This document shows positions 14,722-26,625 of a stretch of DNA of 64,000 nucleotides, piece after piece. Source of the DNA: Pseudomonas borbori (GTDB lineage: Bacteria > Pseudomonadota > Gammaproteobacteria > Pseudomonadales > Pseudomonadaceae); NCBI RefSeq assembly GCF_900115555.1, contig NZ_FOWX01000013.1, positions 1 to 64,000 on the forward strand, read 5' to 3'. How positions within the stretch are numbered: the stretch's first letter is position 1; each line of letters begins with the position of its first letter. The notes beneath the pieces are model-generated. The model made no database searches. It saw nothing but the letters and a program-made list of their open reading frames with translations, and had not been told where the DNA came from. The position numbers and the translations under genes are program-made.

Positions 14722-17667
14722 TCAGTTCAACCCCAGCGCCTGCCAGATGCGCAGCACGCTGCGCCTTTGTTCCTGGAACTGGTCGCCGCGCACCACCCCG
14801 GGCTGCTTCTGCAGGGCCTGGCGATGGGCCGCCGCGCGGTAGTCCTTGTAGGCCTCCCGCAGCAGCCGGGCATCCTCGGCGGCCAGCAAGCCGACACGCT
14901 CCAGGCCTTCCAGGATGCGGATGTTATCGGTGAACGCCAACAGCTCGGGGTATTCTCGCGACCAAGCCAAGGCCGCGTATTGCACCATAAATTCAATATC
15001 GACGATACCACCGGCATCCTGCTTGAGGTCGAAGCAGACCGAGGCCTCGAAGGCATTGGCTGCGGTGCCGGCAGCCGTGGCCCGGGTGCCGAGGTTGTCG
15101 CGCATCTTCGCGCGCATCTCGCTGACTTCGCTACGCAGCAGGTCGAGATCACGCTCGCGGCCGAGCACCGCCGCGCGCACCGCCTCGAACGCCTTGCCGA
15201 CCCGCGGACAACCGACCAGCACGCGGGCGCGCACCAGGGCCTGGTGCTCCCAGGTCCAGGCCTCGCTTTCCTGATAGCGCTGGAAGGCGCCCAGCGAGCT
15301 GACCAGCAGACCCGCCACACCCGAAGGGCGCAGGCGCATGTCGACTTCATAGAGCTGGCCGGAGTTGGTCTGAGTGGTCAGCAGGTGGATGATGCGCTGG
15401 CCCAGGCGATTGAAGAACTGCGCGCCGTCGATCGACTTGGCGCCATTGGTCTCGGCCTGGGGGTCGCCATCGTGGATGAACACCAGGTCCAGATCCGAGC
15501 CATGACCCAGTTCGATGCCACCGACCTTGCCGTACCCGACGATGATGAAGTCCGGGTCGCAGGGGCTGCCATCGACGCGCAGCGGCACCCCGTATTTACT
15601 CACGGTATGCCGCCAGGCCAGGGCCAGCACCTGGTCGAGAATCGCTTCGGCCAGCCAGGTCAGGTAGTCGCTGACCTTCATCAGCGGCAGGCTGCCGGCG
15701 ATCTCCGACGCCGCCACGCGCAAGCGGTGCGCCAGCTTGAAGTGGCGCAGCGCCTCCATCTGTTGCTCGAGGTCGTCCTCGGGGATGCGCATCAGTCGCT
15801 CACGCAGCTCAGCGGCCAGCTCCGGCGCCAGCGGCGGTTTGAACAGCCGGCCCTCGTTGAGCAATTCGTCGAGCAACAAGGGGAAGCGGGTGATCTGCTC
15901 GGCGATCCACGGGCTGGCGGCGCAGAGGTTCAGCAGGCGCTGCAGGGCGCCGGGGTTTTCCGTCAGCAGCACCAGGTAGGCCGAGCGCCGCGCCACCGCC
16001 TCGATCAGCGGCAGCACCCGTTCCAGCACCAGGTCGGGGTTGTCGTGCTCCACCGCCTGCGCCAGCAGCCTGGGCATGAACGCATCCAGGCGCTCACGGC
16101 CGAGGCGCTGCATGGCCCGCACCTGGTTGCCGTTGCGCAAGCCGGCCAGGCGCTGCCAGGCGGACTGCGGATCACTGAACCCGGCCTCGGCCAGCTGCCG
16201 GCAGGCGGCGGCCTCGTCCTGCACATCGCCCCACAGCGGCAGCCACTCACCGCCGACCACTTCATCGGCGGCGGTTGCGCCATCCTCATCCGGATCGGCG
16301 ATCACCTGGCGAAAGTGCCAGTCGACCCGGCCACGCCAGTGCATCAGTTGCCGGTGAAACGCCGGCCAGTCGTCGAAGCCGAGCATGCACGCCACGCGTG
16401 TCCGGTCCTGGTCGTTGTCGGGGAGCATCTGCGTCTGCCGGTCGCCGATTGCCTGCAAGGCATGTTCGGTGTAGCGCAGGAACTCGTAGCCCTGGCGCAA
16501 TTCGTCGACCACCGCGACCGGCAGATAACCCTGTCCGGCCAGCGTGCCGAGCACCTGCAACAGCGGCCGCTGCTGCAGGCTCAGGTCGCGGCCACCGTGG
16601 ATCAACTGGAAGGCCTGGGCGATGAACTCCACCTCGCGAATGCCACCGGCGCCGAGCTTGATGTTCTCGGCCATGCCTTTGCGCCGCACCTCCTGCTGGA
16701 TCAGCTGCTTCATGGTGCGCAGCGCTTCGATCGCGGAGAAGTCCAGGTAACGCCGATAGACGAAGGGCCGCAGCATCTCCAGCAACTGCGCGCCGGCTAC
16801 CGGGTCGCCGCCGACCACCCGCGCCTTGATCATGGCGTAGCGCTCCCAGTCGCGACCCTGATCCTGGTAGTACTGCTCCAGCGCGTTGAAGCTGAACACC
16901 AGGGAGCCCGATGAGCCATAGGGGCGCAGGCGCATGTCGGTGCGGAAGACGAAGCCGTCGACGGTGATTGCATCCAGGGCCTTGATCAGGCGCTGGCCCA
17001 GACGAATGAAGAACTCCTGGTTGTCCAGCGGACGCTTGACCCCTTCGGTCTCGCCGCCCTCCGGGTAGCCGAAGATCAGGTCGATATCCGAGGACAGGTT
17101 CAGTTCATGGGCGCCCAGCTTGCCCATGCCGAGCACCACCATGTGCTGGGCCTGGCCGCTACGCCGGCCGATGGGTGTGCCGAACTGCGCGCAATGCCGG
17201 GGATAGAGCCAGTGATAGGCCAGATCGATGCAGGCGTCGGCGAGATCCGAAAGGTCGCGGCAGGTTTCGATCAGGTCGGCCTGGCGGCTGATGTCGCGCC
17301 AGATGATGCGCAGCTGCTGGCGATTGCGAAAGCGCCGCAGGCGCCGGCCCAGCTCGTCTTCATCGGCGCAATCGAGCAACGCCCCCGCCAGTTGCCCGCG
17401 CAGCTCGCCGGCTTGCAGCGCGCGCTCCAGCTCGCCGCAGGCGGCCAAGCCCAGGAGCATCTGCGGGTCGCGCCGGGCCTGCTCGACGACGAAGTCGCTG
17501 GCCGCCGCCACGCGCCGCAGCACCTCGCGGCGCGCACTCGGCCAGGCGGCAAACTCGGCCGCGGCCGCGGCAGAACACTCGGCGCAAGCCAGCTGCAAGG
17601 ACTGTTCGGCACGCAGGGCCAGGGGAGCAAGAGTGGCAGGTAAAGAAGCCAACGCGGGCAGGCTCAT
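14722..17667 (-). CDS. glnE: Bifunctional glutamine synthetase adenylyltransferase/removase GlnE
   Basis: A 981-residue protein with the duplicated nucleotidyltransferase architecture of GlnE. The N-terminal adenylyl-removing domain has the metal motif SSDIDLIF (D194, D196); the C-terminal adenylylating domain has GSDLDLVF at about residue 725. Each domain is followed by its helical GlnD-UTase-like bundle. It adenylylates or de-adenylylates glutamine synthetase in response to PII and glutamine. Length equals the usual gammaproteobacterial form. The 3' end lies 71 bases before ilvE, and the gene is divergent from aceE. Confidence 0.96.
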   Translation of the reverse strand: MSLPALASLPATLAPLALRAEQSLQLACAECSAAAAAEFAAWPSARREVLRRVAAASDFVVEQARRDPQMLLGLAACGELERALQAGELRGQLAGALLDCADEDELGRRLRRFRNRQQLRIIWRDISRQADLIETCRDLSDLADACIDLAYHWLYPRHCAQFGTPIGRRSGQAQHMVVLGMGKLGAHELNLSSDIDLIFGYPEGGETEGVKRPLDNQEFFIRLGQRLIKALDAITVDGFVFRTDMRLRPYGSSGSLVFSFNALEQYYQDQGRDWERYAMIKARVVGGDPVAGAQLLEMLRPFVYRRYLDFSAIEALRTMKQLIQQEVRRKGMAENIKLGAGGIREVEFIAQAFQLIHGGRDLSLQQRPLLQVLGTLAGQGYLPVAVVDELRQGYEFLRYTEHALQAIGDRQTQMLPDNDQDRTRVACMLGFDDWPAFHRQLMHWRGRVDWHFRQVIADPDEDGATAADEVVGGEWLPLWGDVQDEAAACRQLAEAGFSDPQSAWQRLAGLRNGNQVRAMQRLGRERLDAFMPRLLAQAVEHDNPDLVLERVLPLIEAVARRSAYLVLLTENPGALQRLLNLCAASPWIAEQITRFPLLLDELLNEGRLFKPPLAPELAAELRERLMRIPEDDLEQQMEALRHFKLAHRLRVAASEIAGSLPLMKVSDYLTWLAEAILDQVLALAWRHTVSKYGVPLRVDGSPCDPDFIIVGYGKVGGIELGHGSDLDLVFIHDGDPQAETNGAKSIDGAQFFNRLGQRIIHLLTTQTNSGQLYEVDMRLRPSGVAGLLVSSLGAFQRYQESEAWTWEHQALVRARVLVGCPRVGKAFEAVRAAVLGRERDLDLLRSEVSEMRAKMRDNLGTRATAAGTAANAFEASVCFDLKQDAGGIVDIEFMVQYAALAWSREYPELLAFTDNIRILEGLERVGLLAAEDARLLREAYKDYRAAAHRQALQKQPGVVRGDQFQEQRRSVLRIWQALGLN

Positions 17668-17759
17668 GGTCTATCCTTTTTGGCGAACTGCAAGTGACAC
17701 GCACAAAGCCGGAAACCCTCTCGCTTGACGCGGCGCGCGCAACAAACAGACAAATAAAC

Positions 17760-17826
17760 TGTAGTTTTGCTACGAAAGATTGTATCCAAAGGGCTGAAAT
17801 TGCCGTCGATATGTAGTAAAACTACA
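17760..17826. promoter_or_regulatory. Two HexR-like palindromes upstream of aceE
   Basis: TGTAGTAAAACTACA (17812-17826) is a perfect 15-base palindrome. TGTAGTTTTGCTACG (17760-17774) is a near match 52 bases upstream. The first closely resembles the HexR operator of pseudomonads as I remember it (TGTAGTAAAATTACA). HexR is the KDPG-responsive regulator of glucose catabolism genes. The pair lies in the 268-base glnE-aceE divergent gap, nearer aceE (ATG 17936). Regulation of aceEF by HexR is inference. Confidence 0.55.
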
Positions 17827-17935
17827 CAGAGCCGGTCCTACCCCCGGTACATCCAAGAATTCACGTGCCCGCCCACAAAGCCGGTCACGAATCCTGGCCT
17901 CCGATTCTGGAAGCCTTTCCGCCCTGGAGCAAGCC

Positions 17936-20581
<2,646 letters not shown>

Positions 20582-20592
20582 GGAGCGAAACG

Positions 20593-22230
20593 ATGAGTGA
20601 ATTGATTCGCGTACCCGACATCGGCAGCGGTGAGGGTGAAGTAATCGAACTGATGGTCAAGGTCGGCGATCGCATCGAGGCCGACCAGAGCCTGCTGACC
20701 CTCGAGTCGGACAAGGCCAGCATGGAAATCCCGGCGCCCAAGGCCGGGGTGATCAAGAGCCTGAAGGTCAAGCTCGGCGACCGCCTGAAAGAAGGCGACG
20801 AACTGCTCGAGCTGGAAGTCGAAGGCGCCAGCACAGCCGCCCCGGCGCCAGCTGCAGCAGCACCCGCACCCGCCGCAGCGCCCAAGGCTGCGGAGCCTGT
20901 CGCGGCGGCACCAGCAGCGGCGGCCGCCGCGGCCGTGCAGGACATTCACGTGCCCGACATCGGCTCGGCCGGCAAGGCCAAGGTCATCGAAGTGCTGGTC
21001 AAGGCCGGCGATACGGTCGAGGCCGAGCAGTCGCTGATCACCCTGGAGTCGGACAAGGCCAGCATGGAAATCCCCTCGCCGGTTGCCGGTGTGGTGGAAA
21101 GCATCGTGGTCAAGCTGGACGACGAAGTCGGCACCGGCGACCTGATCCTCAAGCTGAAAGTGGCCGGGGCAGCGCCTGCAGCGCCAGCGCCGGTAATGCA
21201 CACCACGCCGCCCGGCGCAGCGCCGGAAGTGGTCGCCGAAGTCAACGCCATCGCCAAGCTGTCGGCAGCCGCCGCCATTGCCGCGGCCACGCCTCCGGCA
21301 TCCAGCGGCGACAAGGTGCACGCCGGTCCGGCCGTACGCCAGCTGGCCCGCGACTTCGGCGTCGAGCTGTCTAGCGTGCCTGGCAGCGGCCCGAAAGGCC
21401 GGATCCTCAAGGAAGACGTGCAGGTCTACGTCAAGGCGATGATGCTCAAGGCCAAGGAAGCCCCGAGCGCAGCCGCTGGCGCCACTGGTGGCGCAGGGAT
21501 TCCGCCGATCCCGCTGGTGGATTTCAGCAAGTTCGGTGAAATCGAAGAAGTGGCCATGACCCGCCTGATGCAGGTCGGCGCCGCCAACCTGCACCGCAGC
21601 TGGCTCAATGTGCCGCACGTGACCCAGTTCGACTCGGCCGACATCACCGAGCTGGAAGCCTTCCGCGTCGCGCAGAAGGCCGTGGCCGAGAAGGCCGGAG
21701 TCAAACTCACCGTGCTGCCGCTGCTGCTCAAGGCCTGCGCCTTCCTGCTCAAGGAACTGCCGGACTTCAACAGCTCGCTGGCACCGAGCGGCAAGGCGAT
21801 CATCCGCAAGAAATACGTGCACATCGGCTTCGCCGTGGACACCCCGGATGGTCTGCTGGTGCCGGTGATCAAGAACGTCGACCAGAAGAGCCTGCTGCAG
21901 CTTGCGGCCGAAGCCGCCGCGTTGGCGGAAAAAGCCCGCACCAAGAAACTCGCCGCCGACGACATGCAGGGCGCCTGCTTCACCATCTCCAGCCTCGGCC
22001 ACATTGGCGGCACCGGCTTCACGCCGATCGTCAACGCGCCGGAAGTGGCGATCCTCGGCGTGAGCAAGGCGACCATCCAGCCGGTCTGGGACGGCAAGGC
22101 GTTCCAGCCCAAGCTGATGCTGCCGCTGTCGCTGTCCTACGATCACCGGGTGATCAACGGCGCCGCTGCCGCACGCTTTACCAAGCGCCTCGGCGATGTG
22201 CTGGCAGATATCCGCAGCATGCTGCTGTAA
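20593..22230 (+). CDS. aceF: Pyruvate dehydrogenase E2, dihydrolipoyl acetyltransferase AceF
   Basis: A 545-residue E2 core protein starting MSELIRVPDIGSGEGEV at 20593, with AAGGAG 9 bases upstream; a longer open frame inside aceE is rejected. Two lipoyl domains carry lipoyl-lysines K41 and K155 (both in SDKASMEIP) and are joined by Ala/Pro-rich linkers. An E1/E3-binding domain lies around 245-280 (AGPAVRQLARDFG), then the catalytic domain with H518 in SYDHRVINGAAAARF. The residue four after His is Asn where many E2s have Asp; I recall the same Asn in Azotobacter E2, so it is probably a lineage trait. A strong terminator follows. Confidence 0.97.
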   Translation: MSELIRVPDIGSGEGEVIELMVKVGDRIEADQSLLTLESDKASMEIPAPKAGVIKSLKVKLGDRLKEGDELLELEVEGASTAAPAPAAAAPAPAAAPKAAEPVAAAPAAAAAAAVQDIHVPDIGSAGKAKVIEVLVKAGDTVEAEQSLITLESDKASMEIPSPVAGVVESIVVKLDDEVGTGDLILKLKVAGAAPAAPAPVMHTTPPGAAPEVVAEVNAIAKLSAAAAIAAATPPASSGDKVHAGPAVRQLARDFGVELSSVPGSGPKGRILKEDVQVYVKAMMLKAKEAPSAAAGATGGAGIPPIPLVDFSKFGEIEEVAMTRLMQVGAANLHRSWLNVPHVTQFDSADITELEAFRVAQKAVAEKAGVKLTVLPLLLKACAFLLKELPDFNSSLAPSGKAIIRKKYVHIGFAVDTPDGLLVPVIKNVDQKSLLQLAAEAAALAEKARTKKLAADDMQGACFTISSLGHIGGTGFTPIVNAPEVAILGVSKATIQPVWDGKAFQPKLMLPLSLSYDHRVINGAAAARFTKRLGDVLADIRSMLL

Positions 22231-22272
22231 ATCCAGGCTTCAACTTTCGAGCACGCCACGCTCGTCCCTCAA

Positions 22273-22301
22273 CCCCGCCCTGTTTGGCGGGGTTTTTTTT
22301 T
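22273..22301 (+). terminator. Rho-independent terminator of aceEF
   Basis: CCCCGCC (22273-22279), a six-base loop, GGCGGGG (22286-22292), then nine T residues to 22301. It lies 43 bases after the aceF stop. Confidence 0.93.
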
Positions 22302-22406
22302 GGATCTATACCGGTCAACTGTTGCCACCCGCTCTTGCAGGACGGGCCGGCCGGCATGCCGTTGCTCCGGCTGGCGCGACGCCGGAATGCGAACCTGCCG
22401 GCCCCT

Positions 22407-22790
22407 TCACTCGCAATCGTAACCCTGCATATCCAGGGCTTCCTGCAGATGATCCGCGAGGAAGGGATGGGCAATCAGGTACTCGGCGGTGCTTGGGTTC
22501 CAGTCGTCCTGCGCCTGTTCGAGCAATTCTGGCCAGTCCTCCAGCGTGCCATCGCCACGCCCGAGCCAGAGCAAGGCCACGACCTGTTGCTGCTGGTCGG
22601 GCTCCAGGTCATCGATGATCGACTTGAACTCGAGGAATGCCTCGTCATCCTCATGGTCGGCGAGTACCTGCAGCGCCCAGTCGTCACTGGGGCTGGTCGG
22701 CTGTTCGGGAATGACCACCGCCTCTTTGGCATGAAACACCCGGGCGAGGGCGATTAGTCGACAAACAGTATCGGGATTGACGTCCAGCAT
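22407..22790 (-). CDS. DUF3775-family protein of unknown function
   Basis: A 127-residue acidic protein starting MLDVNPDTVCRLIALARVFHAKE. It resembles DUF3775 proteins as I remember them: an N-terminal helix, then a block with DWALQVLADHEDDEAFLEFKSIIDDL and QQQVVALLWLGRGDGTLEDW, ending in a helical segment (TAEYLIAHPFLADHLQEAL). There is no signal peptide, membrane segment or catalytic motif. It is a single gene convergent with aceEF, whose terminator lies between them. The function is unknown. Confidence 0.8.
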   Translation of the reverse strand: MLDVNPDTVCRLIALARVFHAKEAVVIPEQPTSPSDDWALQVLADHEDDEAFLEFKSIIDDLEPDQQQQVVALLWLGRGDGTLEDWPELLEQAQDDWNPSTAEYLIAHPFLADHLQEALDMQGYDCE

Positions 22791-23138
22791 CTGCGCACAC
22801 TCCCATTCGGCACCAGGGGTTTGTTTAAGGCTATGTCCCAGGGTGTTGCGTTCAGGCTTCGGCGCTCAAGTGTGAAGGCTCCAACCCAGTAGCGCGCGCC
22901 GTGCGCACCAGCGCTGACTGCAGACTCTTGGTGCGCACGGCGCACCCCACCTATTGCGGCCCTTGCAAGCTCCCCATGCAACACCTAATTGGTAGATAGC
23001 CTTGTTTAAAGCATCGCCCCGCCTGGTGAAATTTTCCAGCCCAGGCTCGCCCCTTATAGGGCAGAGCTGCCGCCGCTGATCCTGCGCCACTCTCCTGTCA
23101 CAGCATTGCAGAACCGAGCGGCACATCGCCCGCGCCTA
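22791..23138. other. Intergenic stretch without a gene
   Basis: 348 bases between the start of the DUF3775 gene and the stop of the secreted-protein gene (both minus strand). It holds the second copy of the paired-palindrome repeat (22894-22946). I see no convincing coding frame, RNA gene or terminator; the promoter of the DUF3775 gene must be at its left end. Confidence 0.6.
22894..22946. repeat. Paired-palindrome intergenic repeat, copy 2
   Basis: GGTGCGC-ACG-GCGCACC (22930-22946) is a perfect palindrome with a 3-base centre. It is preceded, 20 bases away, by GCGCGCCGTGCGCACC (22894-22909), an inverted relative. The two units can pair with each other or fold separately. Confidence 0.75.
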
Positions 23139-23666
23139 TCAGCCCCGTTGCACCTTGCGGATCAGGAAGCTCAGCGCCTTGGCCAGCTCGGCCGCCCCCT
23201 GATGATCGCGCAGAATGCTCAGCAGCGGACTGCCGTCGACCGGGTTGTACAGCACGCAGCTGATGCCGCTGGAGGGGCAGTCGTAACGGATAAAGGGATC
23301 GACGCCGAACAGCGCAATGCGCTGGTTGCGCACGGCCACGTCGCCGCCCTGGCCACGAGTCTCCTCGCGCAGTATCAGCTCACCGGGCGCGCCAAGACGC
23401 AACTGGTAGAGCAGATCCCGGGGTTGCGCCTGGCCCACCTGATAGCCGGCGCGCAGGGCGTAGCTGGTCAGCAGCGCATTGCTGTGCAGGAGCAGCGCCT
23501 GGCGCTCGTCCCGACTCAGGTACAGGCGCTGCAAGTCGGCCAGATAACCGGCCGGTTCGGCGCTGCTCAGCCCCGCTACCGGTTCGTCGGCCAGGGCCGG
23601 CGGTGCAAGCAGGCAACCAAGCAAACAGACTGCGCGAATTAGTTTTCTTGTCAGTCGCAAATGCAT
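23139..23666 (-). CDS. Secreted protein of unknown function
   Basis: A 175-residue protein with a clear Sec signal peptide: MHLRLTRKLIRA, a hydrophobic core, then APPALADE with likely cleavage after ALA near residue 26. The mature part has two cysteines (DCPSSGISCVLY) that could form a disulfide in the periplasm. I recognise no domain. It is a lone minus-strand gene divergent from dipA (dipA starts at 23744); I do not recall a counterpart at this place in P. aeruginosa. Confidence 0.75.
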   Translation of the reverse strand: MHLRLTRKLIRAVCLLGCLLAPPALADEPVAGLSSAEPAGYLADLQRLYLSRDERQALLLHSNALLTSYALRAGYQVGQAQPRDLLYQLRLGAPGELILREETRGQGGDVAVRNQRIALFGVDPFIRYDCPSSGISCVLYNPVDGSPLLSILRDHQGAAELAKALSFLIRKVQRG

Positions 23667-23743
23667 GATGCACCCTTAGTCGACGCTATAGTGAAGTGGG
23701 CTCAACCCTCGCCTCAGCCAGCATACTGGAAGCCAGCCGCTTG

Positions 23744-25861
23744 ATGAAAAGCCATACCGATGCCGTGAGCCGGTTAGCATCCGAGGTTGTGACACAGTTG
23801 CCAGTGCCCTCGAGGCTCGGCATGCTGCGCTTCGAGCGTTTGAACGAAGCAAGCTGGACGCTGTTATTTATAGACCCGGCCTGCGAACGCCAGTTCGGCA
23901 TCCCGGCCAGCGAACTCTGCGCACTGATCGATGCCCCCTATGCCTGCCTGATGGAGCCTGAGGCTCGCCATCGGTTGCATGACAGCATTCAGCTGCAACT
24001 GGCGCAGCAAGCGCATTATCGGGTGAATTACACCCTGCATACGGCGCACGGCCCCGTCTGCCTGATGGAAACGGGCGAAGCGTTCAAACAACACGGCCGG
24101 CAGCTGCTGCGCGGCTACCTGATAGCCACCAGCGATCCACGCCCGCCCGCGCCAAGCGCGGCAGAACAGGAGCATCAGCAGCACAGCGCCAGCAGCGAAC
24201 CGCACCTGTTCAAGCGTGCCGTCGAGCAGAGCGCCAGCGCCTTTATCCTGATCGACCGCGACGGACTGGTGGAATACGTCAATCCGAGTTTTACCGCCAT
24301 CACCCTGTACAGCTCCGCCGAGGTCCAAGGCTGCCGCCTGTCCGAGCTGCCGGCCCTGGAAAACCTCGGCGAGCTACTCTTCGAGGTGCCCACCAGCCTC
24401 AGCGAACACAACAGCTGGCAAGGCGAGTTCAAGAGCCGGCGCAAGAACCTCGACCCCTACTGGGGACAATTGTCGATTTCCAAGGTGCATGCCGATGACG
24501 GCAGCCTGACCCATTACATCGGCATCTACGAAGACATCAGCGAAACCAAGCAGGCCCAGCAACGCATCGAGCGCCTGGCCTACAGCGACAACCTCACCGG
24601 CCTGGGTAACCGCTACGCCTTTATCCGCGCCCTGGAACAGCGCTTTGCCTGCGCTGACGGCAAGCCGTTCAGCCTGCTCCTGGTGGACATCGACAACTTC
24701 AAGCGGATCAACGACAGCCTCGGCCACCAGACCGGCGACAAACTGCTCATCAGCCTGGCCCGCCGCCTGCGCAACAGCCTCACCCCGAGCGGCATACTCG
24801 CGCGCTTCGCCAGCAACGAATTCGCCATCCTGCTGGATGCCGCCGACCTGACTGGCGCCCAACAGCTGGCCCATCAGGTGTTGCACACCCTGGACAAGCC
24901 ACTGTTCGTCGACAATCAACTGATCAGCGTCACCGGCTCGGTGGGCGTGGCCTGCACGCCAGAACACGGGGCGGACCCACACCGCCTGATGAAGCATGCC
25001 GGCCTGGCGCTGCACAAGGCCAAGGCCAACGGCAAACACCAGTTGCAGGTCTTCACCGATGTGCTGAACGCCGAGGCCGACTACAAGCTGTTCGTCGAAA
25101 ACAACCTGCGCCGCGCGCTGACCCAGAACGAGCTGGAGGTGTTCTATCAACCCAAACTGTGCCTGAAGACTGGCCAGTTGCTCGGCATGGAGGCGCTGCT
25201 GCGCTGGCACCACCCGGAGAAAGGCATGATCCAGCCGGACCAGTTCATCGGCGTGGCCGAGGAAACCGGGCTGATCATCCCCATCGGCAAATGGGTGGTG
25301 CGCCAGGCCTGCCACATGAGCAAGCAACTGGCGGCGGCCGGTCTCGGCAACCTGCAGGTGGCCATCAACCTGTCGCCCAAGCAGTTCTCCGATCCCGATC
25401 TGGTGGGTTCGATCGCCGCGATCCTGCATGAGGAACTGCTGGCGCCAACCTTGCTGGAGCTGGAATTGACCGAGAGCCTGCTGCTGGAGGCCACCGACGA
25501 CACCCGTCAGCAACTCAGCCGCCTGAAAAGCCTGGGCCTGACCCTGGCGATGGACGATTTCGGCACCGGCTATTCGTCGCTCAGCTACCTGAAGAAATTC
25601 CCCATCGACGTGATCAAGATCGACCGCAGCTTCATCAAGGACATTCCGGAAAACCAGGACGACATGGAGATCACCTCGGCCGTGATCGCCATGGCGCACA
25701 AATTGAAACTCAAGGTAGTCGCCGAAGGCATCGAAACCGCCGCGCAGCTGAGTTTCCTCCGCCGCCAGCACTGCGACATCGGCCAGGGCTACCTGTTCGA
25801 CCGGCCGATCGCCGGCAGTGAGCTGATCGCCCGACTGCAACGCTACCCCTGCCGGGGTTAA
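23744..25861 (+). CDS. dipA: Cyclic-di-GMP phosphodiesterase DipA (PAS-GGDEF-EAL)
   Basis: A 705-residue cytoplasmic protein starting MKSHTDAVSRLAS at 23744; the frame opens further upstream at a GTG (23696), but this ATG fits the family. An N-terminal sensory region (about 15-135) is followed by a PAS domain (about 145-265), a GGDEF domain in which the signature is replaced by ASNEF (about 355-359), and an EAL domain with MEALLRWHHP (about 482) and DDFGTGYSS. The domain pattern means c-di-GMP hydrolysis without synthesis. In P. aeruginosa the same gene, also with a degenerate GGDEF, promotes biofilm dispersion and motility. It is upstream of msrA. Confidence 0.92.
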   Translation: MKSHTDAVSRLASEVVTQLPVPSRLGMLRFERLNEASWTLLFIDPACERQFGIPASELCALIDAPYACLMEPEARHRLHDSIQLQLAQQAHYRVNYTLHTAHGPVCLMETGEAFKQHGRQLLRGYLIATSDPRPPAPSAAEQEHQQHSASSEPHLFKRAVEQSASAFILIDRDGLVEYVNPSFTAITLYSSAEVQGCRLSELPALENLGELLFEVPTSLSEHNSWQGEFKSRRKNLDPYWGQLSISKVHADDGSLTHYIGIYEDISETKQAQQRIERLAYSDNLTGLGNRYAFIRALEQRFACADGKPFSLLLVDIDNFKRINDSLGHQTGDKLLISLARRLRNSLTPSGILARFASNEFAILLDAADLTGAQQLAHQVLHTLDKPLFVDNQLISVTGSVGVACTPEHGADPHRLMKHAGLALHKAKANGKHQLQVFTDVLNAEADYKLFVENNLRRALTQNELEVFYQPKLCLKTGQLLGMEALLRWHHPEKGMIQPDQFIGVAEETGLIIPIGKWVVRQACHMSKQLAAAGLGNLQVAINLSPKQFSDPDLVGSIAAILHEELLAPTLLELELTESLLLEATDDTRQQLSRLKSLGLTLAMDDFGTGYSSLSYLKKFPIDVIKIDRSFIKDIPENQDDMEITSAVIAMAHKLKLKVVAEGIETAAQLSFLRRQHCDIGQGYLFDRPIAGSELIARLQRYPCRG

Positions 25862-25955
25862 ACTGCCGGTAGCGATCCGCAAGCTGGCTCCTACCCTGTA
25901 ACGCCGCGACCAGGCGGCGGTCTATCCACATACGCCCATGTCGAGGAAATGGCCC

Positions 25956-26603
25956 ATGACCCTGCGTTCGCAAATTCTCGCCCACCAACTCGAACTGCCC
26001 AGCGCCGAGCAGGCACTGCCCGGTCGCGAGACGCCGCTGCCGGTGCCGGACGCCCATTACGTCAACGGCCACCCGCTGCAAGGGCCATTCCCCGCCGGCA
26101 TGCAACGGGCCGTATTCGCCCTCGGCTGTTTCTGGGGCGCCGAACGACGTTTCTGGCAGCAACCGGGGGTGTGGACCACCGCGGTCGGCTACGCCGGCGG
26201 CCATACGCCCAACCCGACCTACGAGGAAACCTGCTCCGGCCTGACCGGCCACACCGAAGCGGTGCTGGTGGTCTTCGACCCACAGAAAACCAGCTACGCG
26301 GCGCTGCTGAAAGTCTTCTGGGAAGCGCACAACCCGACCCAGGGCATGCGTCAGGGCAACGATATCGGCAGCCAGTACCGCTCGGCGATCTACTGCTACG
26401 GCGCCGAGCAGTTGGCCGCCGCCCGGGCCAGCCAGGCGCAGTTTCAAGCCGAGCTGGAACGGGCCGGCTTCGGCCCCATCACCACGGAAATCCGCGAAGC
26501 GCCGCCCTTCTACTATGCCGAGGCCTACCACCAGCAATACCTGGCGAAGAACCCCGGCGGCTATTGCGGCCTGGGCGGCACCGGGGTGTGCTTGCCGGCG
26601 TAG
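25956..26603 (+). CDS. msrA: Peptide methionine-S-sulfoxide reductase MsrA
   Basis: A 215-residue MsrA. Catalytic C58 is in the family motif [10 protein letters not shown]; the resolving/recycling cysteines are C204 and C212 in [11 protein letters not shown]. It repairs S-epimers of oxidised methionine in proteins using thioredoxin. The start MTLRSQIL at 25956 has GAGGA 8 bases upstream; the ATG at 25938 (MSRKWPMTL) is less likely. It stands between dipA and the convergent rlmJ. Confidence 0.95.
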   Translation: MTLRSQILAHQLELPSAEQALPGRETPLPVPDAHYVNGHPLQGPFPAGMQRAVFALGCFWGAERRFWQQPGVWTTAVGYAGGHTPNPTYEETCSGLTGHTEAVLVVFDPQKTSYAALLKVFWEAHNPTQGMRQGNDIGSQYRSAIYCYGAEQLAAARASQAQFQAELERAGFGPITTEIREAPPFYYAEAYHQQYLAKNPGGYCGLGGTGVCLPA

Positions 26604-26625
26604 CCGGCAGCTGCAAGCTTGTGGC

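Noticed and set aside
14653..16914. 753-residue open frame on the plus strand
   Set aside because: Shadow of glnE on the opposite strand.
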